From Pyxicephalus adspersus (Eukaryota; Chordata; Amphibia; Anura; Pyxicephalidae), in assembly GCF_032062135.1 (NCBI RefSeq), contig NC_092860.1:66101832-66165831 (forward strand): a stretch of 64,000 bases of DNA, in the 5' to 3' direction. This document shows, piece after piece, positions 25,201 to 40,200 of the stretch. The notes under the pieces are model-generated. The model had not been told where the DNA came from. It saw only the letters and a list, made by a program, of their open reading frames with translations, and did no database searches. How positions within the stretch are numbered: position 1 is the first letter of the stretch; each line of letters starts with the position of its first letter. The position numbers and the translations under genes were made by a program.

Positions 25201-28200
25201 CACCTGTTTACTTACTTCCTCAAAAAGAGAGAGAATTTGTTTGACAACTTCTAACTATCTTGAAGCCATGCTGACTATCCCTTATAATAATATTTTCTAG
25301 CAGAAACTCCTCTATGTGGTTCTTTATCAAGCTCTCTAGCACCTTTCCAACTATTGACGTTAAACTAACGGGTCTGTAGTTACCTGGTAATGACTTTGCT
25401 CTCTTTTTGAAGATATGAACCACATTGGCCTTACACCAATCCATTGGTACATTGGCACCAGGCCATGTATTTAGGTGCCTAAGCTCCCTCTGCCTCTCCT
25501 GTGTTGCGCATGGCACAGGCAATATTCCAGAGAACATAACCTTGGAGGTCCTTTTCTTCAGCTTGAAACCTAGTTGGTCATCATGTTATCATGTTGGTAG
25601 TAGTGTGTCTTGCCCTGTGCTTTTTCTAGTGTGCTGGGTATGCTGCATGATGCATGTAGCCACTATGCTTTTCAGTCAGTCCTCCAGAGTTTATTGATTG
25701 TGTGGAGCAGGAGATCAGTTTGCCCTGTTATAAATATGTTTTTTTCATTTACTTGTTTCAACTCCAAGTTGAAAGTTCCAGTTTATTATTTTTTTATTTT
25801 ATTAGAGATTAGAATCTAGATTGATTAGATGATAGGTATATATTTTATATCAGTTTAATATAAAATGCAGAAGAAACAAATAGAGAAAATGTACAAGACA
25901 AATGTTTAGTCTGAGATCTGATCATGGGTCATAGTGGACATGTCTGTTAATGCTTATGAAAACCTAAATGTAAATTGTATGCAATGTTAATGATAGAGAA
26001 CCTTTAAATAAAGCAAACTGATAGGTGTGCTAGACAGTGGCTTGGTTTTTATTTACTACTTCAGTGTCCTTTTGTGCTCTCATGCACAGGTCAGAAATTC
26101 CAAGAACTACAAATATAAAACTCAGACTGTTACATAGCATTGCTGTTTTTAGAAAGTGTATCATTGCTCTATTTATTCTAGCTATGTCCAATGCTTCTGT
26201 CTGGACAGCAAGTTCAAAAGGGCACTTTTTAACTTACAGTCTATTTACAAACACATAGGATTTGCATTAAAATGCAAATCATTCAAAACACCATGCATCA
26301 ATACATATTAGTGCATATCTATAAACAGACATTTGATCACATAAATTCCTACCTATTAAGAAATTTACATTTAACATGTACACAGTTTATTCTTTTTATT
26401 CTGTAAAGTTGTGAAGTGAACCGAAAAAAAAGCAGAACATTTCTGATGGTCTGCCAAAACGCACTTAGCTCCTAAATCCTGTTGTGGGCTGACAACACAC
26501 AGCATTTGTGTGGATTCAGGGATATCAACCCTGCCCAATTTTCTTTTGCTAAACTACTGAAACCCACCCATATTTTTCTCTCCACAATTTAGACATTAAC
26601 CATAGAATTATGAAGGCCAGAAGTTAGTTGTTATCTCCAATTCCACTGTCCTTTTGCCTTAGGCTAACTAGAATTTATATATTCAAATATTTTTTCACAC
26701 ATGGAGCAAAAGATATATATGTTAGTAAATCATGTGATAATATGATGGCAATGTGGCATCAAAAAGATCATAGAGTTTAGCTTCTAGACATGGTGCTAGG
26801 CAAATAGCAGATTTTGCAGGCAAGCATTAGGCAAGTGATTGCAAACAATGTAGAAACTGGACTGCTTATAAAGCTGGTATGGAGCAAAAAATCATTTTGT
26901 GTTTGGTAATGAAGTGTGTTTGGTAATGAACATCCAAATCATAAAGACATATAGATGATTTAAATGATACATTATACTCTAAATATTGGTGAAAATAATT
27001 TTACTATTTTCTGTGTTACAAATGAGGATGCTTTATATATTTTAGGAAGAAAACCATGCATTACTGTACACATTACTGTGGCAAATTGGTTTAGCAGGCA
27101 CAAAAACAGGTGGCGGAATTTGTACAACTAAATAAGTACAAATAAAAGCTCCTGTAAATTAACCTAAATAGGTTCCCAGTCCAGATATTCTGTGATCCAA
27201 AAAACTTCCATTACTTGCCCTGACTGAGACAAATTCACCATCATGTGTGTCTCACACACTATCCCTCATGGACACTGTAGCTTCAAGGAAAAAGGTTTCA
27301 GTAGCAAAAGTTTTTTCTGGTAATTCAGAAACCAGTAAGCAGGATTAGGAGTGGACAAGTGCTAACTGGCAAACTAAAAGTTTGTGAATCTGCAGTGACA
27401 ATGCTGATAGCCATGCCCGCTGCAACCTTTATTTATCCCATTGTACAGCCTACAAGGGAGTTTTATAACAGTGCTGCATCATTGCCATCCCCTTACAGGA
27501 AGTACCATCTGACAGACTTGAAAATCTATAGAAGCTGATTAGCCCCTTTATTATTATCAAGCATAGAGCTGAGATCTGCAGCATTTGTCCACACCAAGGT
27601 GGTCCCGTTTAAACTACATATAAATGCTCTTGTGTGTGCATGCACTTCTAGACCTTGTAACAAAAACTGTGCTAACAGCATAACTAGTAGCCATGGTCAC
27701 AGTAAATTACCCTCCTGGGCGGTTCATTTCTGTCCGGATTTATATGTATAAAGGCGGTACATTGTTTAATTCATAATTAAATGAATTAAAAAAATATAAA
27801 TTTAATAATAAACCCACTTTGACATGATTTTGTGTTTCAAACTTTTTTTACTCATACAATTATATTATACTGTAAAATACATTTTCATAAAAGTCAATGC
27901 ACTGCTTTTAGACATATAAATTCAGTGTATTGCATTCAATACAGGTATTTTGTATTGAATGCAATACAAAATAATTTGAAATTCCCGCCGCGCCCGTAGA
28001 AGTGGCTTTACGCCCCAACGTCCCTGGGAACTCCCGGTGAACCTCAGCGCACTCGCCGGGGACAGATCGAGTAAGAGGACGCGACCCAAGGATCACAGGA
28101 GCCTGGAGGACGCCGAAACCAGATAACCCTTTATTTTTTACATTTTTAACTAACCGAGTGTGACTCTGGGTTACCACTTTCAGCTTGTTTTTTTTTTACA

Positions 28201-31200
28201 CCGAGTCACACTAAGGGTTACCGCTGGGGAGGTTAATTACTACCTGATAAATTTGCTAGGTGGAAAACTAATTGACACCTATCTAGTATTACAAATACAA
28301 ATACCATTGCCATCCCATCTCCATGAAGAAATATAACTGCAAAATGATACACAAAAGAAAGAAGACTTTAAACACAATAATACACTCAGGGTTACCAGTG
28401 GGGGGGGTTAATTACTACCTGGTATATTTGCTAGGTGGAAAACAAATTGACTTCTATCTAGTATTTGCTGTCCTTTTACAGTATAAACCTTACAAAATAT
28501 ATTCAAGTTTACAATGCTTTAAAACTAAAATATTTCCCACTCTGCTCATTGGGGTAATAATTAGCCCAAGATGATCAAATACCATTGCCATCCCATCTCC
28601 ATGTAGAAATATAACTGCAAAATGATACACAAAGGAAAGACGACTTTAAACACAATGATACACAAGATATTTTGCACATTGGGCATATTTATAAAGCATT
28701 TATAACAAATAATAAAATTGTTAGCTCTTGCTTAAGAATCCCAACCTATTTTGAGCATTAAAAGCATGTTTTACCTATATTCTAGGTATACAGTACTGCT
28801 GTTCATGGTTTATAGATTTCTTTGTCATTTTAGGTAACTGTTTCATTGCAAAGAACATGATTGTAAAAATTGGGGACCTAGGATTAGCAACAACTGTGGA
28901 CCAATGTGAAAAAGTTTCTGGGTAAGGATAGATTTTATGTTGCATTCTTGTAGAAACCTACTAAATGGAACTTACTGTTGACTAAGGCTTCTTAACATTT
29001 TCTTGTCTAGAGTTATATGTGGCACACCAAATTACTTATCTCCAGAAGTGCTTGCTAAGGATGGACACTCATTTAAATCAGACATCTGGGCTATTGGTTG
29101 TATAATGTAAGTATTCCCATGAGACGAATGACAAAAATTTATGTATTTCCTCATATTGATCTGAAATTTTTTTTTAAAGAAATGTTTATTTAAAGTTAAT
29201 TGAAAGCAAAATAGAACGCAATAGAAAGGTTTTTGTAAGGCTTTACAACTCCATATGTTTTTCCTCATATCCAGGTACACACTGCTGACTGGGTATTCCC
29301 CCTTTAGAGCTTATTCACAAAAAGAGATGCAGTATTTCATCAGAGAAGGCTTCTACCCTGTGCCTTCATACATATCAGTCAGTGGAAAAAAGCTGATAAT
29401 TTCTTTACTTGAGACTTGTCCTACTAACAGGCCTGGCATAGAGGACATACGTGCAAGTGACTTCTTCACTCAGGTATAGTTTGACACCCTGATTTAAGGT
29501 CTTATCCTATATTTTATTATTTGAAGTACATACATTTTTAAGAAAGTTTTTTTTTCTTTTTAAACATGGTATGAAAAGGATGTAATTTAATAACTAAGCT
29601 ATCCTTTGCCTTTAGGGGTTTACACCTAAGCGGCTATCATCAGCCAGCTGTAACACAGCTCCAACCTTCTTGCTTTCCATCCAACTCACCAGCTTCTTCA
29701 GTAAAGCAGCCAAAGTCCTGTACCAAGGAATCTTTCATAAATCCTTCTGCTCAGGTAGCTAAAAATATGTTACTAGTTCATCTTGTTTGGTAACATTTAT
29801 TTCCTTAGGTCAACAGTTTCAATAGTTATGGCATTTTCTAGGGTCACGGTGCAGTTTTTATTTCTTGTCCTTCTTTGGCATTAAAACTTGCAAATACGTG
29901 TAAAAATCTACAACATCAGCATTCAGAATAGTAATCTGTTTCAATTTGTTGTACTCTGTAAAAGTCTACTAATCTGACAGTCCTGCAAAGGAATTTTGTT
30001 TATGCATTTGTACATATGACAGTAAACCAGGTCATGTCATTGTCTGCTGGTCTACAGTATATATTTATTTAGCTCATTTTTAATCAGGCACTTAATAAGG
30101 TACTTATAGGTCAAAAAGTAAAAAGGATGTGCAACAATGGTATGAACAGTGGCAATGAGAGTGTAAAAATTGTGGCAATGACAATGTAAGTTCAGGACCT
30201 ATTTTTTATTCTTAAATATTTGCTTGTGGTAATGCAGCTGCTGCTCCAACTGCTTACAAAAACCATAGCATTTCATGCAGGAAAAAAAAAAACACATCGC
30301 TTCTAAATTGCAAGCAAGCACCTACATAAACATTTGCAAATGCCTAGCAATTACTGCCTGTTAGCCGTTAAACTGCTAGTTTAAGCATAACCTAAGGAAA
30401 GTGCTTGCAGTCTGGTGAGAATGATTATGAAACTGAAGCTATTCTATTAAACACAGCGAACTGATGTTCCATGAATGAATTATATTTATTGCAAAGCCTG
30501 TATTTTAATACTGTACAACAAAATACTGTAAACATACATACTGTGAATCTACTTCATTTATTACCATGGATTCATTGTTAGATTTTTTCATTATTTTTAG
30601 ACAGTAGAGAAGCAAAGGAGTATGGGAAATCAATGGTTGTGCCTACACAGAGACGAGAGTCTCTGAGCACAGATGACACATGTGAGGTATGAAAATACTG
30701 AAAACATTAAATTCTAGAGATATGAATTTTCTGCTGTGGTTAACCCCCCTTTTTTTATACTTGTTTTGTCAGGAAGAAAAAACAGAGGACAACATTGGGC
30801 CTAGTGATGAATCTCTTGCTATACTCATGAGAGGAAGAATGATAAGCAGGAGAAAGTCGGCCTTGCAGAGTAAGCTTCAGTTTTAAAGATTTTTAGTTTT
30901 TGTTTTGTTTTTTTTGATTGTTAATTGTTTTTATTTTTAGTAGATTATAGGTTAAAGGTGCAATTTCTCACTGTTAAGAGCTTGCAAAATACAAGTAATA
31001 AAATACAAACTTATTTTAGAGGGGCTGGTTCTCTTTTCCACTAGATCGGTCTTTTACATCCAGGGTGCCGTGGAACCCTAGGTTTTCTCCAGAGGTAGCT
31101 AGGCGTTCTTTGAGCAATAAGCAATTTGTGACTGCAATGATCTTTTTGGCTATCTGAAGGAAATACATTCTTACTACTGGTCAGCAATAAAGGAGGCCAC

Positions 31201-34200
31201 CAGCTGCATCATGTCAGTGTGGAAACAAACAGTGAGAAACAATCCCAGACTTAATCAACATTAATAGTATGTCATAGTATTATTTACGCAATGTATACTA
31301 GTAAAACTTCCCTGTACCTGGAAAGTGGATTAATTAAGACAGCAATTAAAAGTATTTAGCTAAATACATGCTCCCTGCACTAAATCACACCCTAATTATT
31401 AGATTTCTGTTGCGAGAAACAATCTTTCATAATTTCCGGTGAAGAATGAATGAGAGCTATACAGACAGCATTGTTCTCTCTAATAAAAAAGAGAGGGAGG
31501 GGGTAGATAAGGGAGTGGTACACCACTTTGCTCTTCTTCATAGGAAAGTACAGTGGTTATTCCTGCTTGGTCATTTATCAGTCATCCAGGGCAGATTGAT
31601 GAATGATATTCGGGGGAACGCGGATGCCTTTTTGCCCAAGACATTTAAGATTGTTTGTCTCAGGCAACAATTATCTAGTGTGTGTATATATCTTAGGACT
31701 TATAAAGAAATGTATATTTCCACACGGAAAACATTATTCAAATGATTATTATTAATATTGTTAATAAACAGATTTATATAGCACCAACATATTACGCAGA
31801 GCTGTACAAATACAAATCAAATAAACAATATCAAACTGTCACAGTCTCATTCTTATCATCATATCCAATTTCTAAACACATAACCTCCAACCCAAACACC
31901 TATCGACAACAGACAAAAACCAAGGCAGCAAAGGGTAGGCGCTAGGGTAGGCAGGAATTTCACTTTATCCAGCAAACTTTTTTTTGGTATTTTATTGGAG
32001 ATTTTTGGTATTGCTTCCAGACTTCCCAGGTCAATAAAAATGTATTTTCTCTGCCATATACAGTAGCAGTTAAGTATTCCATAGTCATAAACTCATTAAT
32101 CTTTTTAATCCATAGACCTGTAGAAGGAATTTCTGGGTTCCTCCAAAACAATAGTATACAGGAGCCAGCTGTATTTACCAAATGGCTTTATATTTCCTCA
32201 GTGGAAGATCATTGCAGTGGGGCAGAAAAAAACTCTGGATCATTTGGGTTTTGAAAGTCTGCAAATGTTTTAATAATTAATCGCACTTTCTCCTTAAAAG
32301 GCCTTAACATTGAACAAGACCAAAAAATGTGGAGCATTGTTCCCTTCTCCTCCTAGCACCTCCAACATATTTCCTATTACTGTGTCTCATTTTATGTAAA
32401 TTTTCATGAGTTCTATACCATTTGGACAATATTTTATCGCCCATACATTGAACCCCACTACTCAATAGAGCACTGAAACAGAATAACAACATAATCTTAC
32501 ATTGCTGAAAGATAAACTCCCTTTCCAGCTCCTGGAATATAATCCTCTATAGGATCTACTAAGAATAAATATATCTTAGAAAGACGTTGTCTTAACCCTT
32601 CAACCTCAACACATAACTTCTCAACTCTCAATGATGTTTCATCTTAACTTTCCCCACACTGGGGAGCCATGGCAAAATATTTGAACAAAATCTACAAATA
32701 GCTTGTTCCAAGGTAATCCATTGTTTAAATTCCACGTGGTGACACCTGTCAATCAATAGAGATGCCACATAATACATATAGAAATTTGGTATTGTAGAGG
32801 GGGACTGCGCATGCACATGGACAAGTGAGCAGCTATCCTGCTCGGCTTCCGACCCGCGCCTTTCAATTTCACCGCCACACCGATCACCGCAACACACAAA
32901 TGGAATGCCATTCACAGAGAGAAAAATATGGGAGCACCCTCAGTGCAAGTGAAATCAGTGCCTTTTTCTGGCTCTAAAGAGACTCCCGGCTTTAAAAAGG
33001 TGGAGGTAGGAGACACATTCCCTTCCAAGATGGCGCTGTCATCCCCAAGCTCAGCTCGCAGCATGTCACCTGGCATGCAGAAAGGCTCTATCTCCAGCTA
33101 TAACTCCCTTCTGCATACAGGGGATCAAAGAGAGGACACCACTATAGCTACCTCCAAGTCTCCAGCTCCACAGTTCCCAGGGGACAGCTTTGCAGATTCC
33201 ACAGCCTTCCTCACATGGGAGGATTTACTAGCCTGCATGTGTAGGCTGTAAAGAATAGTGAAGGAGGAAGTGGCCATACTTAAAAGAGACATCACTGGCA
33301 GAATTGCAGACAATGAAAAGGCAACAGCAGATTTAAAGGTGTGGGTAGATCTACACACAGAGACTCTCAATTCTCACTCTTTACTCCTACAGCAACTGCT
33401 GACCCACCAGGATGATTTGTAAAACCACAGCTGCCAGAATAATATTCGGCTTAGAGGGATTCCTGGGGAAGTCATCCACAACGATCTCTACGCTGCTGCC
33501 ATAGCCATTTTCAATATTCTACTACAAGCATCATTGGACGCCACCGTTGAGGTTGGTCGTATCCACTGACGCTGGGGCCTAGAAACCCAGATCCCTCCAG
33601 ACCACGTGATGTAATTTGCAGGGTCCAATGCTTTGCTATAAAGGAATCCATAATAAAATCAGCAAGAGTCCAAGATTCTAATATTTTACATTGATTCGAA
33701 ACCCGCCACATTCTTTACTGCGCAAGGCCCTTAAGTCAGTTCTCTCTGCTCTTTGCCAGCAAGAGGTCTCATACAGATAGATGATTGAACCTTGCATACT
33801 TACCTCTTAACAAGATCCAATATGGCGTATTTCAACAAAGCAATCCACTAGGCATCGGGTACAAATCCTCCAGGATGACCCAGCATGAGATTTATGATCC
33901 ATGTCCAGTGGTAATCCTGGTCTCCTAGATTGAAGAAGCTTGAAATGTGACTCTAGACGTCCATTACTGCGAGATGTGAGCTGTGAACTCTGCATGCGCA
34001 AGGCGTTAGCTATACTAATATTGTTTGATAATTGGTTTTATAATGCTGATATGGTTGTATGCTATGGTGCAAATATACATTTGCACTAAAGTTTTCTCTT
34101 TGATATATGTTTATTCAAAATGACCCATATTTTCCTATTTGTTGGTTTATGGCCATTATATAGCTAGGTGCAGTTTTAATTATATTTTTTGCTCAACAGA

Positions 34201-37200
34201 ATGTCTCAACAGAGGGGCAGAATGGCTCACAGTGCGGTCACAGTTTGATTGATTGAGTCCCCACTTTAACCCTCACCCCTAAAGTTCCTGAGGGGCTAGG
34301 CCCTTTTTCCATCTCTCCCCCTGATAAAACAGGGATATCCCGTACGCTCCCAATCCCCCACCCCGAACTCCCCACACCCCCTACCTTACCCAGATTCCCG
34401 CCCCCTCCGGGTTTCTCCCTCATCCCTAGATAAGTGTAAGACAACTAACCCACCTACTGGGGCAAGGAACAATAGAGAATTTCAATAGTCTGTTGGTTGT
34501 TTATGGTTTATAGTAACCCACTTCAAAAACAAAAGATACGAAAACTTTTCAACCTGAAATTTCCGGTCGCTTATTATTGTGCCTCCAAGGGTTCTATACC
34601 GTGTGGTGTCTCTGTACTCATATCCAATCAGGTTGGCAACTTTTGGATATTTATCAGGATACTGAGGGTAGATTGATTTTTCTAAAAGGCCTGCTAGAAG
34701 GCAAATTGATGACACTTGTAACCCTATACTCTCTATTGACTGAACAGCTTGTTTTTCTAAAATAAAGTCTTGGAAAAATTGGAGGAGATTGTGGAGGGTC
34801 TACTTATCTGCAGAGAAGACTTTAATTTTACTTCAGATACAATCCTGGATACATCTGGTGCGGCCCCCACTCCCGTACTGCGAGATTAGACTGCTTGAAG
34901 TGGTATATGCAGCAACACCAACTCTATGATATATGGAGACTTACTAATCCTACGGAAAGGGATTACACTTTTTTCTCCTATCCCCACAAGATGTACTCCT
35001 GGATGAACCATTTCTGGCTGAAATACACTGACACACTGAACAGATCATACAGGTCATACAATGTTCTCTAGGTGACATAGCATTCTCAGACCATGCTCCT
35101 GTTATGTTGACGTTCACTCTCTCCTATACTTCCCCTAAGTCATGGCAATGGAAATTGAATGAATCCTTTCCATCGGACCTGGTCAGCCACTGAGCAGAAA
35201 TTATTTTGAGGTGAATACCTCCCCAGATTGTTCCCTCACAATAGACTTGGAAGCTCATAAGATAGTGATGAGGGATCTGCTTATACGTCATAGAGCCAGG
35301 ATTAAAAGAGAAAGGCAGGCTAAAATTTCCTTACTGCTGAAATGGGTACAGGGGGTGGAGGGGTTACATAAATGTGGACTTGACAAAGATGTGGGAAAGG
35401 AATTGACATTGCTTTAACTGAAATTGGCCTCTCTATGGTTGGGGAAAGCTAGGGCGGCCTTGGTTAAGTGTTGCAGGACTTATTATGAACATGGAGACAA
35501 ATGTGGACGTTTACTGGCCAAAGCACTGAGAGGGTTCAGAGCACGGACACGTCCCATTTCTCTCCTCCTCTACTGGCACTACGATTTCTCTAGGGATATT
35601 GCAAATATGTTTCGGGATCACTACGCTTCCCTGTATAACCTGAATCAGAATAACACAGATAGTACTGCACAGGCTTTTAAAATGAATAGAATCAGACAGT
35701 ACTTCCAAAACCTAAACATACTAGCCTTAACTGAATCGGAGGCAAAAAGCCTAGAATACCGTATCATTATTGAGGAGTTTTAGACAGCGCCAGGCCCAGA
35801 TGGGTTCCCACTTCCCTATTATAAAGCATATGCTGAGACTTTAGTTCCTCACTTTGTGGCCGCCTTTTTTTTCCTTGATCTCTGAAAATGTTCTCCTTAG
35901 GGATACTCTAAGGGCACTGATTACGGTAATCCCCAAACCAGAAAAGGACCCCACAGCATTTAGTAGTTATAGGCCTGGGATTTCACGATGCTTACCCTGT
36001 AACACATGGGCCTGGGTGACAACATGATGCAATGGATCAGAACAATATATTCAAACCCTTCCGCATGTGTGAGAGTAAATGGAGAGATATCTGACCCCTT
36101 CCCTATCACTAATGGCACCAGACTGGGTTGTCCCTTGTCTCCCAAAATTTTTATCTTTACTCTGGAGCCACTACTCATAGCTGTAAGTTCCCATTCGGAT
36201 ATATCCGGTTTACATATACGTGGTTCAGAATAGAAAGTTGCTGCCTATGCAGATGACTTAATGTTTGCAATTACTAACTAACTCCTGTATACCCCTGTGC
36301 TGGACACCATTAAAACCTCTAACATTAGGGCTATGGATGCGTAAAATCAATGATTTTATGCTATTGAAAAATCTGATGCCAGAGGTACTACGGAAAAGTT
36401 TACTATTTGGGGCAGTTGGTTATATTATAGGAAAAAAAAAGACTTTAATGCCACATGGACCCACCCACCATCTGATGAGAGCATGCTTCACAGGATCTTA
36501 GGTACTCAGATTGTATGTGATTTTTGCTATACAACAGACAACATGTATATTTTGTTCTGTCTTTCCTATACAGGTACAGCATTTGTTTGATTTTTCAAAC
36601 CTTGGACACGTTTTTTTTTTTTTTTTTGCTCATGTTACTATAGATGTTACACTACTTTTGTAATATGCACTTATGCAGTTCACTATTTGTTCCAGTTTAA
36701 GTACCATATCTATTGTTATGTATATTATTTTTGAAAATTTGAAAACAATGTCAAAAAAAAACAAAATTTGGGATCGCCCACTCATACTCCTTCTTGGGTA
36801 AAATCAAACAGTGTAAATGGTGAAAGAAATTAGGAATTCTCTAGGAAGTGTTTGAAAAAAATATAAAAATCTGGGCAGTATATTTATTTTTATAATTGAT
36901 ATTCTGCCAAACCATGAAAAAGTGCCCTTAACCCACCTCTGTAATTCTCCCTTAAGATTCATCAATAGTGTTACACAGTTTAATTGAAAAACTTGTGATA
37001 TATTACTTAGAATATATTTACCAAGATATTTTATTGCCTTATCAGCCAACCTAAATGTATAAGAATGTATCAAACCTTCAAGAACTGTTGAATTAAAGGA
37101 AATATTTACAGCTTCTGATTTAGACTAATAATTAATTGTAACCTTAAACCATAACCATAAACCTTTAGTTCTTTAGGCAAGCTAAGAAGAGATAAAGTTG

Positions 37201-40200
37201 GTTTAGAAACCAGAAAAATCAAGTCATCAGCTACTTTCTGATAACTTTTCCCTATCCTTAAGCCCCCAATGTCAGGGATTTTCCTGAGGGCAACCTTGTC
37301 TTGTTCCATTTAAAATATCAAAGGAATCAGACATAAATCTTTTTACTTTTACTCTGGCTGAGGGATAACAATACAATGAGAGAATCCATAATATTATTTT
37401 TGATTCTAACCCAAAATACTTCAAGATATGCTACAAAAATGGCCAACACACCATATCAAATGTTTTTCCAGCATCAGTTGACAACAAAAATATAGTGGAA
37501 TTTTACTTTTTTAACTCACTGGACCAAAGAAGCAAAAAACATTTGATCCAAATTATTTAATTTATGCAATATAAGTTGTAATCTATTGGCCAAAATGTTT
37601 GTAAATAACTTCAAATCTTAATTCAATAAGGAACTTGGCGTATAACTAGCACAGACGCTCAGATCCTTTCCTTCTTTTGCTATAACCAAAATATTTGCCC
37701 TCAAGGAATCTCTTGGGAACCATCCCCCTCAGCCAGAGCATTCAGGGCCCTCAAAAAGGTGGCCCAAAATTTCAAGTTTCTTGAATAGACAAGGGTATAC
37801 CCATCTGGTCCAGGCGCTTTACCAGACAGTGTATTTTTTTATGAGTTAGTCAGTTCTTTTATAGACAAGGGCTCCTTTATTAGTTTAACATTACATTCTC
37901 CTAGCTTAGGCATCCCAGGCCCTTCTAGGTACCTGATAATATTCTCCTCTATGCAAAAGAGACCCACTCTTACCTTTTGGCTCTAAATTAAACAATTCCT
38001 TATATTAATTACCAAATATATTCGCTATAGTATCTGCTTGGTATTGTTTCTGCCCCTTTTGATCTACCAGATATGCAATTGATGTCCCTTCTCCTTGCCC
38101 CCTAAGGGCCCTAGCTAACATTTTGCCCACTTTATTACCTTGTTCATAAAACTTCATCTTACATCTAATTGATTTAGTCTTAGCTCTTGCTATATACAAT
38201 GATGCCAGAGAAGCACTAAGATCTATTAATTTTCTCTCATTAGTATTATCCAGTATTATGTTCTTCCTCCAATTTTTTGGATCTATGAGACATTGTTAAA
38301 ATCTCTTCTCTACCCTTTTTTAGCTTAACCCCATGTTTAATAAGTTTCCCCCTCCCCCCCAATTACTACTTTATGGGCTTCCCACACCAAGAATCGGTCA
38401 CTCCCTGGAGTATCATTTATTTGAAAATATCCCTGCAATTCTTTAAGTAGGTCATTCATTCAAACGCCAATTCCAGAAACTTGGTTTCATAAATTCCAAT
38501 GATACACTTCATACAATTGAGACACCAAGCATCCTAGATGAGTGCAGTACTACATTAGGAGTGAAATTGAAATCCCCTAGGATCAAGAATCCTTCCCCAA
38601 ACACTCTTATCTTCTCTAAAGTTTTTTCCAAAAACCTCCACTGCCTCTTCAGTGGCATAAAAACACTCGCCAATGTAACCTTGTTACCATTCAATAATCC
38701 CTTAAGAAATAACACTCTGCTCCTTGATGATATAATTTGCCTAGGACTGAGGAACGCTTGTCGGGTATGTTAACCCTTTACCTGTCCAGGTAGTAATTGT
38801 TACAGGTTCCATATTGTCCTTTTACCTTCAACACACCTACCTAGGGATAAGGAGTAAACACTAGGAAGGAGACAACTAGGAAACAAACATACAGCAAATC
38901 AGAAAATAGGCCAACATCCTATGTGACACCCCACTAGTGTCCCTAAACCCCCTGGGAAAGCGTAGAAGGTAATTTCCTGCTGCCTGCTGCCTCTCAGTTC
39001 CAGCTTCTAAATGCTCCATAGTCCATCCAAATTGGCTTCAAATGGATTTTCCTAAACCATATCTCTTCACTCTACTTGCTTCCAATGGTGTTGACTGATT
39101 CCAACCCGGGATCATTGCTGATTTTAAATATAATGAATAATCTGGTAAAACATGGGAGAAATTCTTTCTGGACTAGCCTGTAATTGAAATGGGTACCTTA
39201 TCTGTCTCTTGTATTCTTGGCACAAAGCTTAACTGAACGAGTGCTGGAGTGCGCATCAACGCACGCAAAACGTGCGCATGCAAAGATGTTAGAGATGTCT
39301 CATTGAATATAAAAGAATCTCTACCCCGAGCTTTTTTCATGATTTCCTCTTTTAATTGGTAAGTGAGAGAAGTTGATAATTGATGAGTGCTAACAGCAAA
39401 TGATATTGCTAGGGCGTGCTGGGTCAGTGCTCCTAGATCTATTCATGCAGTCAAATTTACCGTATTTTCCGGTGTATAAGGCGACTGGGCGTATAAGACG
39501 ACCCCCCACTCTAACCAATCATTTGGGGGTCGTGTTATATGCCCAGTATTGTACTGTTCCTTCTGCCTGTCAGATCTCACTATTGTGAGAGAACTGAGAG
39601 GCAGAAAGAACTGTACACTACTAGTTCTAAGTAATGAATGGGCACGTTCCTTTAATGAATGGGCGTGTTCCAGTGAAGAGCCAATCCAGGCTCTCCACTG
39701 GAGAGCCAATCCAGGCTCACGTCCTGCTTTTCAGCTTACACGAGTCCTGCTGTGAAGCAACGCGAGCCTGCCCAGGAGGACTCGTGTAAGCTGAAAAGCA
39801 GGAAGACAGAAGGAGGCACAGGAGGACTCGCAGGGACGCCAGACAAGAGAAGGGACTCGCGGGGACACCGGACGCTGCAGGTAAGTACTGGTACCCGGCG
39901 TACAAGACGACCCCTGACTTTGTCATAGATTTTTCGGGGTTAAAAAGTCGTCTTGTACGCCGGAAAATACGGTAATTGTGGCTTTTTTTGGTCTTTCCAG
40001 CACCCAATTTAAAAAAGAAGACACATATGTTTCCAGCTCTGCAAACTCCACAGTTTCAGAGATGCCTGTTATGTGAACATTGTTACGCCGACTTCTATTC
40101 TCTAAGTTGTCTTGTTGGTACAAATTATGTTGTAATTAATCAGCATAGTCATTTACTTTATCAAAATCAATATTGATTCACCTGGATTCTCAGCCCCTCC

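Noticed and set aside
31446..31745. 99-codon frame in intron 10 as an extra gene
   Set aside because: No motif, no splice or promoter context, no related copy in the window.
32928..33251. 107-codon frame that could look like a host gene
   Set aside because: It follows an L1-type 5' start and leads into an L1 ORF1 coiled coil, so it is the ORF1 N-terminus.
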